Shown here: in pieces, positions 4,282 to 5,577 of the stretch
Layout of the letters: each line of letters begins with the position of its first letter
Numbering within the stretch: the first letter of the stretch is position 1
Assembly: GCA_003456035.1 (NCBI GenBank)
Contig: DMPJ01000263.1
Coordinates: 759 to 6,335, forward strand
Length of the DNA stretch: 5,577 bases
Direction of reading: 5' to 3'
Source of the DNA: Planktothrix sp. UBA8402
GTDB lineage: Bacteria; Cyanobacteriota; Cyanobacteriia; Cyanobacteriales; Microcoleaceae
Translations under genes and position numbers: made by a program
Notes under the pieces: generated by a model
Database searches by the model: none
Seen by the model: the letters and a program-made list of their open reading frames with translations, nothing else
What the model was told of the DNA's origin: nothing

Positions 4282-5577
4282 ATGCTTTGCGATTACTTAG
4301 TACAAATTCTCACCGCCCGTGTTTATGATGTTGCCCAAGAAACACCCCTAGAATCCGCTCCCAACCTCTCAGCCCGTCTGAATAACAAACTACTCTTGAA
4401 ACGAGAAGATATGCAGTCTGTCTTCTCCTTCAAATTGCGGGGTGCTTATAATAAAATGGCTTATCTTTCCCCCGATTTATTAAAGAAAGGAGTGATAGCA
4501 GCTTCGGCGGGAAATCATGCCCAAGGCGTGGCTTTAGGTGCATCTAAATTAGGCACAAAAGCAATAATTGTTATGCCTGTAACCACCCCCCAAGTTAAAG
4601 TAAATGCCGTCAAAGCAAGAGGCGGTGAAGTAATATTATATGGCGAGACTTTTGATGAAGCTTGCGCCTATGCTCGTCAACTAGAAACAGAAAAAGGATT
4701 AACTTTTATTCACCCTTTTGATGACCCTTATGTAATTGCTGGACAAGGTACAATTGGGATGGAAATTTTACGACAATATCAACAACCGATTCATGCAATT
4801 TTTGTTGCTATTGGTGGGGGGGGATTAATCTCAGGAATTGCTGCTTATATCAAAAGATTACGTCCTGAAATTAAAATTATTGGAGTTGAACCTGTTGATG
4901 CTGACGCGATGTCACAATCTTTAAAAGCCGGACATCGAATTAAATTATCACAAGTAGGGTTATTTGCTGATGGTGTAGCGGTGCGAGAAGTGGGGAAAGA
5001 AACCTTCCGTTTATGTCAAGAATATGTGGATGAAATTATATTAGTAGATACGGATGATACCTGTGCCGCAATTAAAGATGTTTTTGAGGATACCCGTTCA
5101 ATTTTAGAACCTGCGGGAGCCTTAGCAATAGCGGGAGCAAAAGCTTATGTAGAAAGAGAACAAATTCAGGGAAAAACATTAGTTGCTATTGCTTGTGGGG
5201 CGAATATGAATTTTGATCGTCTGCGATTTGTAGCAGAAAGAGCAGAATTTGGAGAACGTCGAGAGGCAATTTTTGCGGTTACTATACCTGAAGAACCAGG
5301 GAGTTTACGAAAGTTTTGTGAATGTATTGGTAAACGCAATTTAACGGAATTTAACTATCGCATTGCTGATCAAAAAGAAGCCCATATTTTTGTGGGAATG
5401 CAGATTCAAAATCGGGCGGATGCGGCAAAAATAATCGAACATTTTGAAGAAAATGGATTTAAAACCATTGATTTAACCGATGATGAACTAACTAAATTAC
5501 ACCTGCGGCACATGGTCGGAGGACGGTCGGCTTTAGCCCATAATGAATTACTCTATCGCTTTGAATTTCCCGAACGT
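4282..5577 (+). CDS. ilvA: Threonine ammonia-lyase, biosynthetic (partial, 3' end cut off)
   Basis: This PLP enzyme converts L-threonine to 2-oxobutanoate and ammonia, the first committed step of isoleucine synthesis. The window holds 432 codons with no stop; the family is about 500-515 residues, so roughly 70-80 are missing. The catalytic domain has KREDMQSVFSFKLRGAYN (40-57) with the PLP Schiff-base lysine K51. It also has ASAGNHAQG (74-82), the phosphate-binding GGGGL loop (178-182), EPAGALAIAG and ACGANMNFDRL (304-314). The first ACT-like regulatory subdomain runs from about 328 (EAIFAVTIPEEPGSL) to 410. The linker MVGGRSALAHNELLYRFEF opens the second, where isoleucine and valine are sensed in the family. 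This makes it the feedback-regulated biosynthetic form, not the short catabolic one. The ATG gives MLCDYLVQILTARVYDVA, the N-terminus expected for cyanobacterial IlvA. It diverges from the deaminase pair. Confidence 0.95.
   Translation, partial: MLCDYLVQILTARVYDVAQETPLESAPNLSARLNNKLLLKREDMQSVFSFKLRGAYNKMAYLSPDLLKKGVIAASAGNHAQGVALGASKLGTKAIIVMPVTTPQVKVNAVKARGGEVILYGETFDEACAYARQLETEKGLTFIHPFDDPYVIAGQGTIGMEILRQYQQPIHAIFVAIGGGGLISGIAAYIKRLRPEIKIIGVEPVDADAMSQSLKAGHRIKLSQVGLFADGVAVREVGKETFRLCQEYVDEIILVDTDDTCAAIKDVFEDTRSILEPAGALAIAGAKAYVEREQIQGKTLVAIACGANMNFDRLRFVAERAEFGERREAIFAVTIPEEPGSLRKFCECIGKRNLTEFNYRIADQKEAHIFVGMQIQNRADAAKIIEHFEENGFKTIDLTDDELTKLHLRHMVGGRSALAHNELLYRFEFPER

Noticed and set aside
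1..5577. CRISPR array, tRNA/rRNA gene, complete insertion sequence or riboswitch
   Set aside because: I saw no regularly spaced repeats, cloverleaf, transposase motif or known aptamer core anywhere in the window on either strand.

Overview
The window looks like chromosomal DNA from a filamentous cyanobacterium (Planktothrix/Oscillatoria/Microcoleus-like). The signs are a Ycf34 gene, two HIP1 octamers (GCGATCGC), a C-run/G-run dispersed repeat of cyanobacterial type at the left edge, and moderately AT-rich coding DNA. The genus is inferred, not shown.

Left third: ycf34 (minus strand, Fe-S protein linked to photosynthesis) diverges from a class II tRNA nucleotidyltransferase gene (plus strand). 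The nucleotidyltransferase appears to lack the flexible loop between its catalytic carboxylates and the RRDFT motif. That deletion is the hallmark of CC-adding enzymes, which work with a separate A-adding enzyme. After this gene comes an eroded palindromic repeat, then a compact hairpin that probably terminates transcription from both sides.

Middle: a 298-residue cyanobacterial protein of unknown function is on the minus strand. Just past its stop, in the +1 frame, a clear Tudor/chromo-barrel signature (YVDYIG-x-DSSYNEWV) runs to a stop only about 35 bases before the shared terminator. This suggests a frameshifted C-terminal domain or the remnant of a second gene.

The accessory pair (about 2868-4126, minus strand) is the most interesting part. 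A short toxin-type nucleic-acid deaminase domain (DAE and PCESC zinc/catalytic motifs) is followed 20 bases later by a 270-residue protein in the position expected of its immunity protein. The deaminase frame is open for 145 codons, but its only standard start codon would cut off the N-terminal half of the domain. A well-placed AAGGAG lies 8 bases before a CTG codon, so this is either a CTG-started free-standing deaminase or a start-less toxin-tip cassette. No delivery domain is present.

Right end: ilvA (threonine deaminase, isoleucine biosynthesis) diverges from the pair. It is cut by the window edge at codon 432, just as the second ACT-like regulatory subdomain begins. It has no stop in the window, so a search restricted to complete open frames would miss it.

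The housekeeping genes (ycf34, tRNA nucleotidyltransferase, ilvA) are independent units. The deaminase and the 270-residue gene read as one toxin-immunity operon inserted among them.
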